Assembly (NCBI GenBank): GCA_002480525.1
Contig: DLCH01000016.1
Coordinates: forward strand, 15,566-79,565
Direction of reading: 5' to 3'
Source: Gammaproteobacteria bacterium UBA7803
GTDB lineage: Bacteria; Pseudomonadota; Gammaproteobacteria; Pseudomonadales; Azotimanducaceae
Length of the DNA stretch: 64,000 bases
In this document: positions 48,410-57,220 of the stretch, piece after piece
Numbering within the stretch: position 1 is the first letter of the stretch
Layout: every line of letters starts with the position of its first letter
Made by a program: the position numbers and the translations under genes
The notes under the pieces: model-generated
What the model saw: only the letters and a program-made list of their open reading frames with translations
Databases searched by the model: none
What the model was told of the DNA's origin: nothing

Positions 48410-50512
48410 ATGACCGGAACCGTGCTGGACGACGCGCTCAAGGGGGAAATACAGGACGCCTACCGGTCCTGGCTGGCCGCCCGCGGATTCCGCGCCCGCC
48501 GGGGCCAGCGCGAGATGATCGCTCAGGTGGCGCGGACCCTCACCGGCGACGAGCCGCGGCTGCTGGTGGTGGAGGCCGGCACCGGCACGGGCAAGACGGC
48601 GGGTTACTGTCTGCCCGCCATTCCCATCGCCCGGGCCCTCGGCAAGTCGGTGGTCATCAGCACCGCGACCGTGGCCCTGCAGGAGCAGGTCGTCCTCAGG
48701 GACCTGCCGGACCTCAAGCGCCACAGCGGCATCGAGTTCGACTTCGCCCTGGCCAAGGGCCGCGGCCGCTACGTCTGCCTGAAGCGGCTGGACGACCGCC
48801 TGCGCGACGATGCCCAGCACGCCATTCCGCTGTTCGACGAGGCGGCCGACGGCGACGACACCGCGGTGTTCCAGGCCATGCTCGAGGCCTTCGCCGGCAA
48901 ACGCTGGGACGGCGAGCTGGACTCCTGGCAGGACGGCGTCGACGAGCGGGCCTGGCGCCAGGTCACCACGGATCATCGGGGCTGCACCCGCAACCGCTGC
49001 GGCTACTTCCGTCAGTGCCCGTTCTTCAAGGCCAGAACCAGCCTGGAGGGCGTCGACGTGGTGGTCGCCAATCACGACCTCGTGCTGTCCGATCTGGCCC
49101 TGGGCGGCGGCGCGGTGCTGCCGGAGCCGGAGGACACCATCTACGTGCTCGACGAGGCCCACCACCTCCCGGACAAGACCCAGCAGCACTTCGCCGCCTC
49201 CAGCCGCCTGTCCGGAACCCTGAGCTGGCTGGAGACGGTCAACACCCAGCTCGGCAGCATGGCGCAGCGCTTCGCCCGGCCCGACGACCTGCTCGGCGTC
49301 GTCACCCGGGTCGCCGGCCGGTGCGAGTCGGCCCGGGCGGCGCTCAAGACCCTGCACGGCGCGGCCGCCGCCCTCGAGTTCGTTCCCCGGGACGACACCC
49401 TGGAGATCCACCGCTTTCCCCTGGGCCGGGTGCCGGAGGCGCTGGTGCAGGGCGCCGCCGCCGCGCTGGAGCCGATGGCCGACCTGGCCGCCGATCTCGG
49501 GCAGATCCACGGGCTGCTGCAGGACGTGCTGGCGGGCGACCTGACCTGGCAGAACGGCCACGAGGCCGAGGACTGGCTGCCGGTGCTGGGCCAGCAGCAG
49601 GGGCGGGCGCTGGCCGCCGTGGCGCTGCTGCGGGACTACGCCGGCAGCGCCGACGGGGACGGCGGCGCGGGCATGCACGCCCGCTGGGCCAATCGCACGG
49701 AGTTCGACGTGGAGCTGGTGAGCGCGCCGCTGCAGCCGGGCGCGCTGCTGCGCCGTCATCTGTGGGAGCGGGCGTTCGCCGCGGTCTGCACGTCGGCGAC
49801 GCTGACGGCCCTGGGCAGCTTCCAGCGGTTCTTCGACCGGGCCGGGCTGGACGGGAGCACAGCGGCCCTGACCATCGCCAGCCCGTTCGATTTTCCCAAC
49901 ATCGCCACGTTCACCGTGCCGGCCATGGCCTCGGATCCCCGGGACTTCCAGGGGCACAGCGACGAGGTGGCGGCGCTGCTGCCGGGGCTGGTCGGCGACG
50001 ACGTGAGCGCCCTGGTGCTGTTCACGTCCTGGCGCCAGCTCAACGAGGTGCGCCGCCAGCTTCCGGACGACCTGCTGGCACTGCTGCGGTTTCAGGGCGA
50101 CGCCTCCAAACAGGCCCTGCTCGACGCCCACCGGGCAGCGGTGGACCGGGGCGAGCGCAGCGTGCTGGTGGGCCTGGCCAGCTTCGCCGAAGGTCTCGAC
50201 CTGCCGGACGATTACTGCCGTCACGTGGTGATCGTCAAGCTGCCGTTCGCGGTGCCTGAGGATCCGCTGGATCAGGCCATGGCGGAGTGGGCCGAGGCCC
50301 AGGGCCGCAACCCGTTCTTCGATATCGCCGTGCCCGATGCCGCGCTGCGCCTGGTGCAGGCCTGCGGCCGGCTGATCCGCCACGAAGGCGACCACGGCCG
50401 GATCACCCTGCTCGACCGGCGCATTCTCACCCAGCGCTACGGCCGGACGCTGCTGGACTCCCTGCCGCCCTACCGGATGGACCTGGGCCGGCCGCGACGC
50501 GCGGCGGGTTGA
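48410..50512 (+). CDS. dinG: ATP-dependent DNA helicase, DinG/XPD family
   Basis: A 700-residue 5'-3' helicase that clears R-loops and damaged replication structures. Walker A EAGTGTGKTAGY, four cluster cysteines (in RYVCLKRL, GCTRNRCGYFRQCPFF), DEAH box VLDEAHHLPD and the C-terminal motifs VGLASFAEGLDLP and VQACGRLIRHE for helicase motifs V and VI. Length and cysteine spacing match E. coli DinG rather than YoaA. ATG 48410 begins a typical N-terminus; no LexA box was evident in the 96-bp upstream gap. Confidence 0.92.
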   Translation: MTGTVLDDALKGEIQDAYRSWLAARGFRARRGQREMIAQVARTLTGDEPRLLVVEAGTGTGKTAGYCLPAIPIARALGKSVVISTATVALQEQVVLRDLPDLKRHSGIEFDFALAKGRGRYVCLKRLDDRLRDDAQHAIPLFDEAADGDDTAVFQAMLEAFAGKRWDGELDSWQDGVDERAWRQVTTDHRGCTRNRCGYFRQCPFFKARTSLEGVDVVVANHDLVLSDLALGGGAVLPEPEDTIYVLDEAHHLPDKTQQHFAASSRLSGTLSWLETVNTQLGSMAQRFARPDDLLGVVTRVAGRCESARAALKTLHGAAAALEFVPRDDTLEIHRFPLGRVPEALVQGAAAALEPMADLAADLGQIHGLLQDVLAGDLTWQNGHEAEDWLPVLGQQQGRALAAVALLRDYAGSADGDGGAGMHARWANRTEFDVELVSAPLQPGALLRRHLWERAFAAVCTSATLTALGSFQRFFDRAGLDGSTAALTIASPFDFPNIATFTVPAMASDPRDFQGHSDEVAALLPGLVGDDVSALVLFTSWRQLNEVRRQLPDDLLALLRFQGDASKQALLDAHRAAVDRGERSVLVGLASFAEGLDLPDDYCRHVVIVKLPFAVPEDPLDQAMAEWAEAQGRNPFFDIAVPDAALRLVQACGRLIRHEGDHGRITLLDRRILTQRYGRTLLDSLPPYRMDLGRPRRAAG

Positions 50513-50541
50513 CGGGCCGGACCGGATCGGCATTTTTTGGG

Positions 50542-50569
50542 TTGCAATACGTGAATACTCACGTATTAT
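50542..50569 (+). promoter_or_regulatory. marR operon promoter
   Basis: TTGCAA (50542-50547), 16 nt, TATTAT (50564-50569): four and five of six consensus positions. It lies in an AT-rich patch unusual for this DNA, with a T6 run just before it. The spacer is almost entirely filled by the operator palindrome. Confidence 0.65.
50546..50567. promoter_or_regulatory. Palindromic MarR operator
   Basis: Perfect 9-bp arms AATACGTGA (50546-50554) and TCACGTATT (50559-50567) with spacer ATAC. Size and symmetry fit a MarR dimer site; its position between and over the -35 and -10 predicts repression by steric exclusion and so autoregulation. A half site TTCACG follows at 50569-50574. Confidence 0.7.
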
Positions 50570-50590
50570 TCACGCCTATAACGTTGATAG

Positions 50591-50609
50591 GGGCGCCTGC
50601 AGGGCGCCC
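50591..50609 (+). other. 5' leader hairpin of the marR message
   Basis: GGGCGCC (50591-50597) pairs with GGCGCCC (50603-50609) around TGCAG. It lies 36 nt before the marR start codon in the transcribed leader. Possible mRNA stabiliser or attenuator. Confidence 0.4.
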
Positions 50610-50645
50610 GCGGCGCGCCGCACGGAACACGGAGACCCTCTCACC

Positions 50646-51086
50646 ATGAACGCGGACGTGAACCGGGAGAACGCATCGGACGAGGCGCTGGTGTTCGCGC
50701 TGCTGGAGGCGGCCGCCCGCGTCGAGCTGCGCCTGGACCGGCTGCTGTCCAACACCCGCGGCATCAGCTTCCGGGAGTACCAGCTCATCCGGGCCCTGTC
50801 CCGTCTCTACGACGGGTCCGCGACCCGGGTCGAGCTGGCGGGCGCCGTCGGCCTCACCCCGTCGGCGGTGACCCGGGCGCTGAAGCCGATCGAGAAGCTC
50901 GGCTACGTGGTCACCCAAAAGAGCGCCCGTGACGCCCGGCGCAGCCTGGCGGAGCTGACACCGGCCGGACGCGAGCTGCTCGCCGACGCCCAGGGCGCCG
51001 TGGACGACGCCATCGCCGATCTGGGTCTGGAGCACCTCGACGTGCCGGCCCTGGCCACGGCGCTGCGCGCCGTCGGCCGCGACTGA
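50646..51086 (+). CDS. MarR-family transcriptional regulator
   Basis: A 146-residue dimeric repressor with a winged helix: FREYQLIRALSRLYDGSAT (about 39-60), recognition helix region LAGAVGLTPSAVTRALKPIE, wing KSARDARRSLAELTPAGRE, and flanking dimerisation helices. The wing Arg-Asp-x-Arg pattern is intact. It opens an operon with the carotenoid oxygenase gene 24 bp downstream and probably represses both through the palindrome at 50546-50567. The inducer may be a substrate or product of that enzyme. Confidence 0.9.
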   Translation: MNADVNRENASDEALVFALLEAAARVELRLDRLLSNTRGISFREYQLIRALSRLYDGSATRVELAGAVGLTPSAVTRALKPIEKLGYVVTQKSARDARRSLAELTPAGRELLADAQGAVDDAIADLGLEHLDVPALATALRAVGRD

Positions 51087-51110
51087 CGCACCCATCGAGG
51101 AAGCACGCTC

Positions 51111-52439
51111 ATGACGATGCCGGATCTGAACAGCGGCGCGCTGGCGCCGGTCGGCGACGAGGTCGAGGTGCCCGCGCCGATGGTCTCCGGGGCGATCCCC
51201 CGGGACCTGAACGGCACCCTGATCCGCAACGGCCCCAATCCCCTGGACGGCCGGTTCGCCGGCGCGGGCGTGCTCGACTGGTGGCCGGAAGCGGCCATGC
51301 TGCACGCCCTGACGTTCCGCGACGGCAGGGCGGTGGCGTACCGCAACCGCTGGGTGCGCACCCGGCGCTGGGCCCTGGCCGCCGGCCGGGACGACGCCGA
51401 CGGGTTTCCCGACACCAATCCGAACGTCAACGTGGTCCACCATGCCGGCGCCATCCTGGCGATGGCGGAGGGCGGTGCGCCGGTGGCCGTGACCCGCGCC
51501 CTCGACGGCGCCCGGACGCCGGACTGGCTCGGGCCGTTCGCCGCCGGCTGCGGCGCCCATGCCAAACAGGACCGGCGCACGGGGGAACTGATCGCGTTCC
51601 ACGCCGGCTGGGCGGCCCCGCAGGTCAAGTGCGGCGTGTACGGCGCGCAGGGCGAGGCCCTCGCCGCCATGGACGTGGCGCTCGACCCCGCGGTGTCGAT
51701 ACCGATGATGCACGACATCGCGATCACCGCGACCCGTACCGTGCTGCTGGACCTGAACGTCGGCTACGACCTGTCGATGCTGTCACGGGGCTACCGTCTG
51801 CCGCTGCGCTGGTTCGACGACCGGCCGGCCCGGCTCGGCGTGCTGCCGCGGCACGGCGGGCCGGTGCGCTGGTATCCGATCGAGCCCTGTTTCATTCAGC
51901 ACGTCGTCAACGGCTACGACGAGGACGACGGCGCGCTGGTGCTGGAGGCGGTGCGTTATCCCTGGTACTTCCGCGCCGCCGCGGACGGCAGCTTCGAGGA
52001 CGATCCCCTGGGCCTGCTGTGGCGTTACCGTCTGGAGCCGGATTCCGGCGTGGTCCGTGAGGCGCAGGTCGACGATGCCTGGCTGGAGCTGCCGCGCATC
52101 AACGAATGGCACACCGGGCGCCGCCACGACGTGGTCTACGCGGTGGAGCAGCCGACGCCCCAGGAGATGCGGGGTCTGTGCCGCCTGCAGCGCCGCACCG
52201 GCGAGCGGCAGCGCTTCGAGGTGGCGCCCGGGGACCAGAACAGCGAGCCGGTGTTCGTGGCGCGGCCTGGCGCCACCGCCGAGGACGACGGCTGGCTGCT
52301 GGCCTGCGTCTACCGCCGGGCCACCGACACCAGCGACGTGGTGATCCTCGACGCCCGGGACATCCGCGAGCCGGTCGCCACGGTGTCGCTGCCGCGGCGC
52401 ATTCCGGCCGGATTCCACGGCGCCTGGATCGACGGCTGA
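51111..52439 (+). CDS. Carotenoid/lignostilbene cleavage oxygenase
   Basis: A 442-residue Fe(II) dioxygenase of the RPE65/carotenoid cleavage family. The four iron-ligand histidines of the seven-bladed propeller are all visible: His150 (GCGAHAKQD), His201 (PMMHDIAIT), His264 (FIQHVVNGYDEDDG) and His436 (GFHGAW). The start LNGTLIRNGPNPL is family-typical. Relatives cleave apocarotenoids or lignin-derived stilbenes; the MarR partner, a family that often senses phenolics, favours an aromatic substrate, but that is inference. Cytoplasmic, no signal peptide. Confidence 0.9.
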   Translation: MTMPDLNSGALAPVGDEVEVPAPMVSGAIPRDLNGTLIRNGPNPLDGRFAGAGVLDWWPEAAMLHALTFRDGRAVAYRNRWVRTRRWALAAGRDDADGFPDTNPNVNVVHHAGAILAMAEGGAPVAVTRALDGARTPDWLGPFAAGCGAHAKQDRRTGELIAFHAGWAAPQVKCGVYGAQGEALAAMDVALDPAVSIPMMHDIAITATRTVLLDLNVGYDLSMLSRGYRLPLRWFDDRPARLGVLPRHGGPVRWYPIEPCFIQHVVNGYDEDDGALVLEAVRYPWYFRAAADGSFEDDPLGLLWRYRLEPDSGVVREAQVDDAWLELPRINEWHTGRRHDVVYAVEQPTPQEMRGLCRLQRRTGERQRFEVAPGDQNSEPVFVARPGATAEDDGWLLACVYRRATDTSDVVILDARDIREPVATVSLPRRIPAGFHGAWIDG

Positions 52440-52443
52440 TCCG

Positions 52444-52465
52444 GCGGGGCGGTGCGCCGCCCCGC
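52444..52465. terminator. Bidirectional terminator hairpin
   Basis: Nine-bp perfect stem (52444-52452 with 52457-52465), loop TGCG, in the 32-bp gap between convergent genes. GC only and without a long T run. Confidence 0.5.
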
Positions 52466-52471
52466 GCTTCA

Positions 52472-53857
52472 CTAGGGCGCGATGTTGTGATTCACCCGGA
52501 ACAGGTTGTCCGGGTCCCAGCGGCGCTTGATCTCCACCAGCCGGGCCATGTTGCCGCCGTAGGCTTCGCCGACGCGATCGGCTTCGTCGTCACCGAGGTA
52601 GTTCACGTAGGCGCCGGCGCCGAACGGCTGCACGGCGGCGAAGAAGTCCCGGGTCCAGGCCACGTTGTCCCGGTCCGCTGCCGGATCCGCCCAGCCCGTC
52701 CAGATCCCCAGGCTGAACGGCACGCTGCGATGCGGGAAGGCCGTGGCGTCGGGCGGCACCCGGCCCTGGGCGCCGCCGAGGGGCTCGATGCCGATGATGG
52801 TGAAGTCGCCGTGCAGGTCCCGGGCGTAGCGGCACACGGCGTCGATCAGCTCGTCCGGCAGCCCGGTCAGGTGCTGGGACTTCCAGTAGTAGCGCTGGCC
52901 GGTGGGATTGCCGGCGTCGAAGCTGGTCTGCAGCGCGGTGTACGGCATCGCGTCGATCACCGCCGCGATCGGGCGGCCGAACCCGGCCACGGGCTGCAGC
53001 AGCTCGCGGCCGGCGTCGACGTCGTCGGCGTGGCAGCCGACGATGGCGAGCACGGGCCGGCCCTGGTGCTCGGCGGGCAGGTCCGGCGGGGCGTTCACCA
53101 CCATGGCGTAGCAGGCGATGGCGTCCGGCGCGGCTTCGGCGTAGGTCCGGTAGCGCCGCAGCACGTCCTCGGCCTGGTCGATGGGGTAGAACACCACGGC
53201 CGCGGCGACCTCCGGCCCGACCGGATGGAGCTGGAACTCCAGCGACGTCACCACCCCGAAGTTGCCGCCGCCGCCGCGCAGCGCCCACATCAGCTCCGGG
53301 TTCCGGTCGTCGCTGGCGTGCACCAGCCGGCCGTCGGCCGTCACCAGATCGGCGGACAGCAGATTGTCGCAGGCGAGGCCGTGGCGCCGGGTCAGATAGC
53401 CGATGCCGCCGCCGAGGGTCAGGCCCGCCACGCCGGTGGTGGAGACCACGCCGCCGGTGCAGGTCAGGCCGAAGGCCTGGGCCTCGTGGTCGAAGTCGCC
53501 CCACAGGGTGCCGCCGCCGGCCCGGGCGCGGCGCCGCTCGGGGTCGACGTGCACCCAGCGCATCGCCGTCAGGTCGAGCATCACGCCGCCGTCGCAGACC
53601 GCCTTGCCGCCGACGTTGTGGCCGCCGCCACGCACCGACACCGGCAGACCGGCGGTCCTGGCGGCGTCGACTGCGGCCATGACGTCGGCCGGCCCGCGAC
53701 AGCGGGCGATGACCGCCGGGCGGCGGTCGATCATGCCGTTCCAGACCGCCCGGGCGGCGTCGTAGCCGTCGTCACCCGGCAGCAGCAGCGGCCCGCGATG
53801 GCGCTGGCGCAGCGCGTCCAGCGGCGCGCCCTGAAGTATCCCGTCGGCTCGAGCCAT
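52472..53857 (-). CDS. FAD-binding oxidoreductase, berberine-bridge-enzyme type
   Basis: A 461-residue flavoprotein oxidase. The FAD_binding_4 domain (about 40-215) has the covalent-FAD histidine His80 in SVRGGGHNVGG and the GGGIGYLTRRHGLACDNL block; the second cysteine used for bicovalent linkage in some relatives is not at the usual place. The C-terminal BBE motif YVNYLGDDEADRVGEAYGGN and RWDPDNLFRVNHNI is intact. No signal peptide. Substrate unknown; family members oxidise sugars, alkaloids and other alcohols. Convergent with the carotenoid oxygenase. Confidence 0.88.
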   Translation of the reverse strand: MARADGILQGAPLDALRQRHRGPLLLPGDDGYDAARAVWNGMIDRRPAVIARCRGPADVMAAVDAARTAGLPVSVRGGGHNVGGKAVCDGGVMLDLTAMRWVHVDPERRRARAGGGTLWGDFDHEAQAFGLTCTGGVVSTTGVAGLTLGGGIGYLTRRHGLACDNLLSADLVTADGRLVHASDDRNPELMWALRGGGGNFGVVTSLEFQLHPVGPEVAAAVVFYPIDQAEDVLRRYRTYAEAAPDAIACYAMVVNAPPDLPAEHQGRPVLAIVGCHADDVDAGRELLQPVAGFGRPIAAVIDAMPYTALQTSFDAGNPTGQRYYWKSQHLTGLPDELIDAVCRYARDLHGDFTIIGIEPLGGAQGRVPPDATAFPHRSVPFSLGIWTGWADPAADRDNVAWTRDFFAAVQPFGAGAYVNYLGDDEADRVGEAYGGNMARLVEIKRRWDPDNLFRVNHNIAP

Positions 53858-53974
53858 CCCCGGTTCCCCCTCGCCCTGACTACCGGCACGATAGGCGCCG
53901 TGGCCGGCGGCGTCTACGGCCGGGAACGACCCGGGTCCGGGGCGCCGTCGCCAGCAACCGACGGGAGCGGCATC

Positions 53975-54226
53975 GTGACGGACATTCACCGGGCGCTGGC
54001 CCTGCTGCGCAGCGGCGACTGGGAAGCCGCCCACGGCATCGTTCAGGAGGACGACTCGGTCCTGGCCTGCTGGGCGCACGGCATCGTGCATCTCATGGAG
54101 GGTGACGAAGGCAATGCCGGCTACTGGTACCGGCGGGCCGGGCGAGCGCTGCCACCGGCTTCGGCGGCGCGCATCGATGCGGAGCTGGACGCCCTCGGCG
54201 CGGCCCTGTCGGGCGCCCAGCAGTGA
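53975..54226 (+). CDS. Small helical (TPR-like) protein, unknown function
   Basis: An 83-residue protein starting at GTG 53975, with a GGGAGCGG run before it. Two helical hairpins (RALALLRSGDWEAAHGIVQ and HGIVHLMEGDEGNAGYWY) resemble a TPR/Sel1 pair. I recall similar short proteins of unknown role in other gammaproteobacteria. Divergent from the FAD oxidase, convergent with the peptidase gene. Confidence 0.6.
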   Translation: MTDIHRALALLRSGDWEAAHGIVQEDDSVLACWAHGIVHLMEGDEGNAGYWYRRAGRALPPASAARIDAELDALGAALSGAQQ

Positions 54227-54244
54227 CCGGCCGGACAACCCGGT

Positions 54245-57127
54245 TCAGCGCGCCGACTTGAACGCGGGCACGCTCGACACCGGGTCGCCCTCCTCGGGTA
54301 CGTCCTCGAACCGGCCGGCGCTGTAGACCAGCAGACGGCGGGTGTCGAAGCGGGCGGCGGCATCGGCGAGGTAGGCGGCCAGGTCGCTGCGGGCGAGCCC
54401 GGACACCGCGTCGGCGATCCGCGCGTCGCTGTCGAAGGTGGTCACGTCCAGCATCAGGTCCTGCCACAGTCGCCGGCCCCGCTCGGCGAGGTTCCGGTCC
54501 CGCTCCGTGAGCTCGCTGATCACGCCTGCCTTGTAGGTCTCGAACGTCGCCTCCGGCATCGCGTCGACGGCGTCGATCTGCCCGGTCAGGAACGCCTGGG
54601 TGGCCTGTTCGAGCTCGGCGGGGGAGGCGACCGGCGACTGCACGATGAAGGCGAGGCCGCCGCGGTCGCGCATGGTCGGGTTGGTGGCCGCGACCACGTA
54701 GCCGAGCTGCTGCTCGGTGCGCAGGCTGGTGAAGTAGGCCTGGCCCAGCACGGCGGCGGCCAGCGCGCTGCGCGCGCGGCTCTCGAAGCTGTCGTCCGGA
54801 TCCTGCAGGTACAGCGCCATGGCGGCGTCCTGGTGGTCGACCTCCAGGGCGTAGCGGTGCGCCGCGGCGACGTCGATCACCTCGGTGCCGGGGCGGGGAA
54901 AGGCGCCGAGCGGCAGGTGTTTCTGCAGCACGGCGGCGAGTGCCCAGGCGGCCTCGACGGGCAGGTTACCGTGGTGCAGGCCGACCACGTGGAACTTCGC
55001 CGCGCGGCTGGCGCGCCAGTCCAGCAGGTCCCCGGGGGTCCTGTCGGCGAGCGCCTCGGCCAGCAGCTCCGGCGGCCAGCGGTTCGACATCAGCAGGTAG
55101 GACAGGGCGCCGTAGGCCTGGGTGTACGGGCGCTCGTCGCGGTAGTTGCGCCAGTCCCGCAGCAGCTCGTCGCGCAGCACGGCGAACCGCTGCGGGTCGA
55201 CGGTGGCGGACGTCAGCGCGTCGAGCACCGTGGCCAGCAGCGTGAGCTGCTTGTCGCTGTAGCCGGCGATGGACACCTGGAAGCCGTGGCCGTCGACGTC
55301 GATACCGTAGCCGAGGCCGGCCAGATAGGCCGGATAGGCCGCCTCGTTGAGGGCGTCCCGCACGATCCGGGCGTAGAGCGTGGCCATGGCCAGGTCTTCC
55401 GGCGTGCGGATGCCGCCGGGGACGCCGAGGGACAGGTACAGGTTGGCCCGGGGCGTGCCGAAGGCAGTGTCCCGGTCCGACCACAGGACCAGGCCCGGCC
55501 GGGCCACCGCCGGCTTCGGCGGCTCGGCGTCGTCGGCGAACACCTCCAGATTCTGGGGCAGATACGGGTTCGGCGGCGGCAGCGCCAGCGCCTCGCTGGC
55601 CACGTCCGCGCGGGCGGGCGTGCCGGGCTCGACGTCGTAGGGCACGTCGAACCAGGGTTCCCGCCGGGTGACCGGCACGTCCGGCCCGGCCACCTCCATG
55701 ATCAGGTTGTCCGGCGTCAGCGCGTCGATGTAGCGCTGGATGAGGCCGGGATCGAACTCGGTCATCAGGTAGGGCGCCACCAGCACGTCCTCGGGCGGAT
55801 AGTCGAGAAACCGGGGCGCGACCTGGTAGACGAACGCCGTGGCCGACGACTGCTCCTGGAAGCGGAAGCCCAGCTCCGCCATCCGTGCCTGTTCCTGATA
55901 GCGCCAGGCTTCCGGCGCATTCGAGCGCAGCAGCGCGACGTAGTCGAACAGGGTGTCGGTGATGGCGTCGAGGTTGCGGTAGCCGTCGTCGGTCAGCTCG
56001 ATGTCGACCACCAGCAGGCTGTTGCGGTCGTCGTAGGAACCGGTGCCGGCGGCCAGGGACTCGATCCAGCCCCGGGCCTGGAGCTGCTGATACAGGCTTC
56101 CCTGCCCCTCGTGCCCCAGCAGGTTGCTGACGTACTCCGCCGGCTTCTGGCGATAGTAGGGTTCGATGCCCGGCACGGGGAAGTTGTAGGAGACCTTGTA
56201 GCCGTCCTTGACCGTGCGGTAGCGGACCGTGGCGGGAAGCTGGCCGTCCGCGAACAGCGCCGCGTCGATCGGCGCCGGACCGGCGTTGCGGTTCTCGATG
56301 CCGGCGAAGGTGGGCGCGATCCACCCGGCCATGGCGTCGAGGGGCTCGTTGGAGAGGGCCACGAGCACCATCTGGTCGGCGGAGTAGTGGGTCTCGAAGA
56401 ACGCCACCAGCGCGTCCCGCACGCCGTCGTCCAGGGTCTCCAGGCTGCCGATGCTGAAGCGCGATTCCGGATGGGCCGGGTTCATCACCTGCTTCATCAC
56501 CGCCTGGCCGCGCCAGCCGTCCGCCTTGAGCTGAAGCTGGTATTCCGAGTGCACGGCGTTCTTTTCCCGGGCCACGTAGTCGGCGTCGAACAGCGGGCTG
56601 ATGAAGAACTGGGCGAACCGGTCCATGGCGTCCGGGAACGCTTCGGGCGCGATGTCGAAGAAGTAGTTGGTGTGGTCGCCCGCGGTGTAGGCGTTGGAGG
56701 AGCCGCCGTGGCGGGCGACGAACGCCTGGTAGCCGTCGACCTCGGGGTACTTTTCGGTGCCGATGAACAGCATGTGCTCGAGGAAGTGGGCGAGCCCCGG
56801 ATAGGCGTCGGGCTCGTGGTAGCTGCCGCGGAACACGGTGAGCGACGCGGCCGCCTTGTCGGTGGCGGGATCGGAAACGAGCAGCATCCGCAGGCCGTTG
56901 TCGAGGGTCAGGAACCGGTAGTCCCGGTCGTCGTTGGGGCTGCGGCGGATCTCGACGGCGTCGTCCGGCGCCGCGCGGGCCGCCGGCGCGGCGGCCGGGG
57001 ACGGCCGTGCCGGCGCGTCCTCGCTGCGGTTCTCCACCGGCGCCGGCGGCGCCGCGGTGCACGCGGCGAGCAGCAGCGCGCCGAGCAGCAGGGCGGGGCG
57101 GGGGATGAGACGAACGAGGTCGGTCAC
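54245..57127 (-). CDS. M16 zinc metallopeptidase (pitrilysin/insulinase-like) lipoprotein
   Basis: A 960-residue periplasmic oligopeptide-degrading protease. The inverted zinc motif is HFLEHMLF (His114, Glu117, His118), with the later Glu in EKNAVHSEYQ. Four M16 domains span the full length, ending with the inactive C-terminal pair. Lipobox LLAAC at Cys23 replaces the plain signal peptide of E. coli PtrA. GTG 57127 is chosen because GGAGG lies 8-9 nt before it; an earlier in-frame GTG (57142) overlaps that Shine-Dalgarno. Confidence 0.9.
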   Translation of the reverse strand: MTDLVRLIPRPALLLGALLLAACTAAPPAPVENRSEDAPARPSPAAAPAARAAPDDAVEIRRSPNDDRDYRFLTLDNGLRMLLVSDPATDKAAASLTVFRGSYHEPDAYPGLAHFLEHMLFIGTEKYPEVDGYQAFVARHGGSSNAYTAGDHTNYFFDIAPEAFPDAMDRFAQFFISPLFDADYVAREKNAVHSEYQLQLKADGWRGQAVMKQVMNPAHPESRFSIGSLETLDDGVRDALVAFFETHYSADQMVLVALSNEPLDAMAGWIAPTFAGIENRNAGPAPIDAALFADGQLPATVRYRTVKDGYKVSYNFPVPGIEPYYRQKPAEYVSNLLGHEGQGSLYQQLQARGWIESLAAGTGSYDDRNSLLVVDIELTDDGYRNLDAITDTLFDYVALLRSNAPEAWRYQEQARMAELGFRFQEQSSATAFVYQVAPRFLDYPPEDVLVAPYLMTEFDPGLIQRYIDALTPDNLIMEVAGPDVPVTRREPWFDVPYDVEPGTPARADVASEALALPPPNPYLPQNLEVFADDAEPPKPAVARPGLVLWSDRDTAFGTPRANLYLSLGVPGGIRTPEDLAMATLYARIVRDALNEAAYPAYLAGLGYGIDVDGHGFQVSIAGYSDKQLTLLATVLDALTSATVDPQRFAVLRDELLRDWRNYRDERPYTQAYGALSYLLMSNRWPPELLAEALADRTPGDLLDWRASRAAKFHVVGLHHGNLPVEAAWALAAVLQKHLPLGAFPRPGTEVIDVAAAHRYALEVDHQDAAMALYLQDPDDSFESRARSALAAAVLGQAYFTSLRTEQQLGYVVAATNPTMRDRGGLAFIVQSPVASPAELEQATQAFLTGQIDAVDAMPEATFETYKAGVISELTERDRNLAERGRRLWQDLMLDVTTFDSDARIADAVSGLARSDLAAYLADAAARFDTRRLLVYSAGRFEDVPEEGDPVSSVPAFKSAR

Positions 57128-57177
57128 AGGCGAAACCTCCACAGCGCTGTAACGGCCGGTCGACGGGCGAACGGCGG

Positions 57178-57183
57178 ATTATA
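57178..57183 (-). promoter_or_regulatory. Candidate -10 of the M16 peptidase gene
   Basis: Perfect TATAAT on the minus strand, 50 nt upstream of GTG 57127. No good -35 is found at 16-18 nt. Confidence 0.35.
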
Positions 57184-57220
57184 CGTGCTTTCCAGCGGGG
57201 ATTCGGACAGAGTAACCAGC

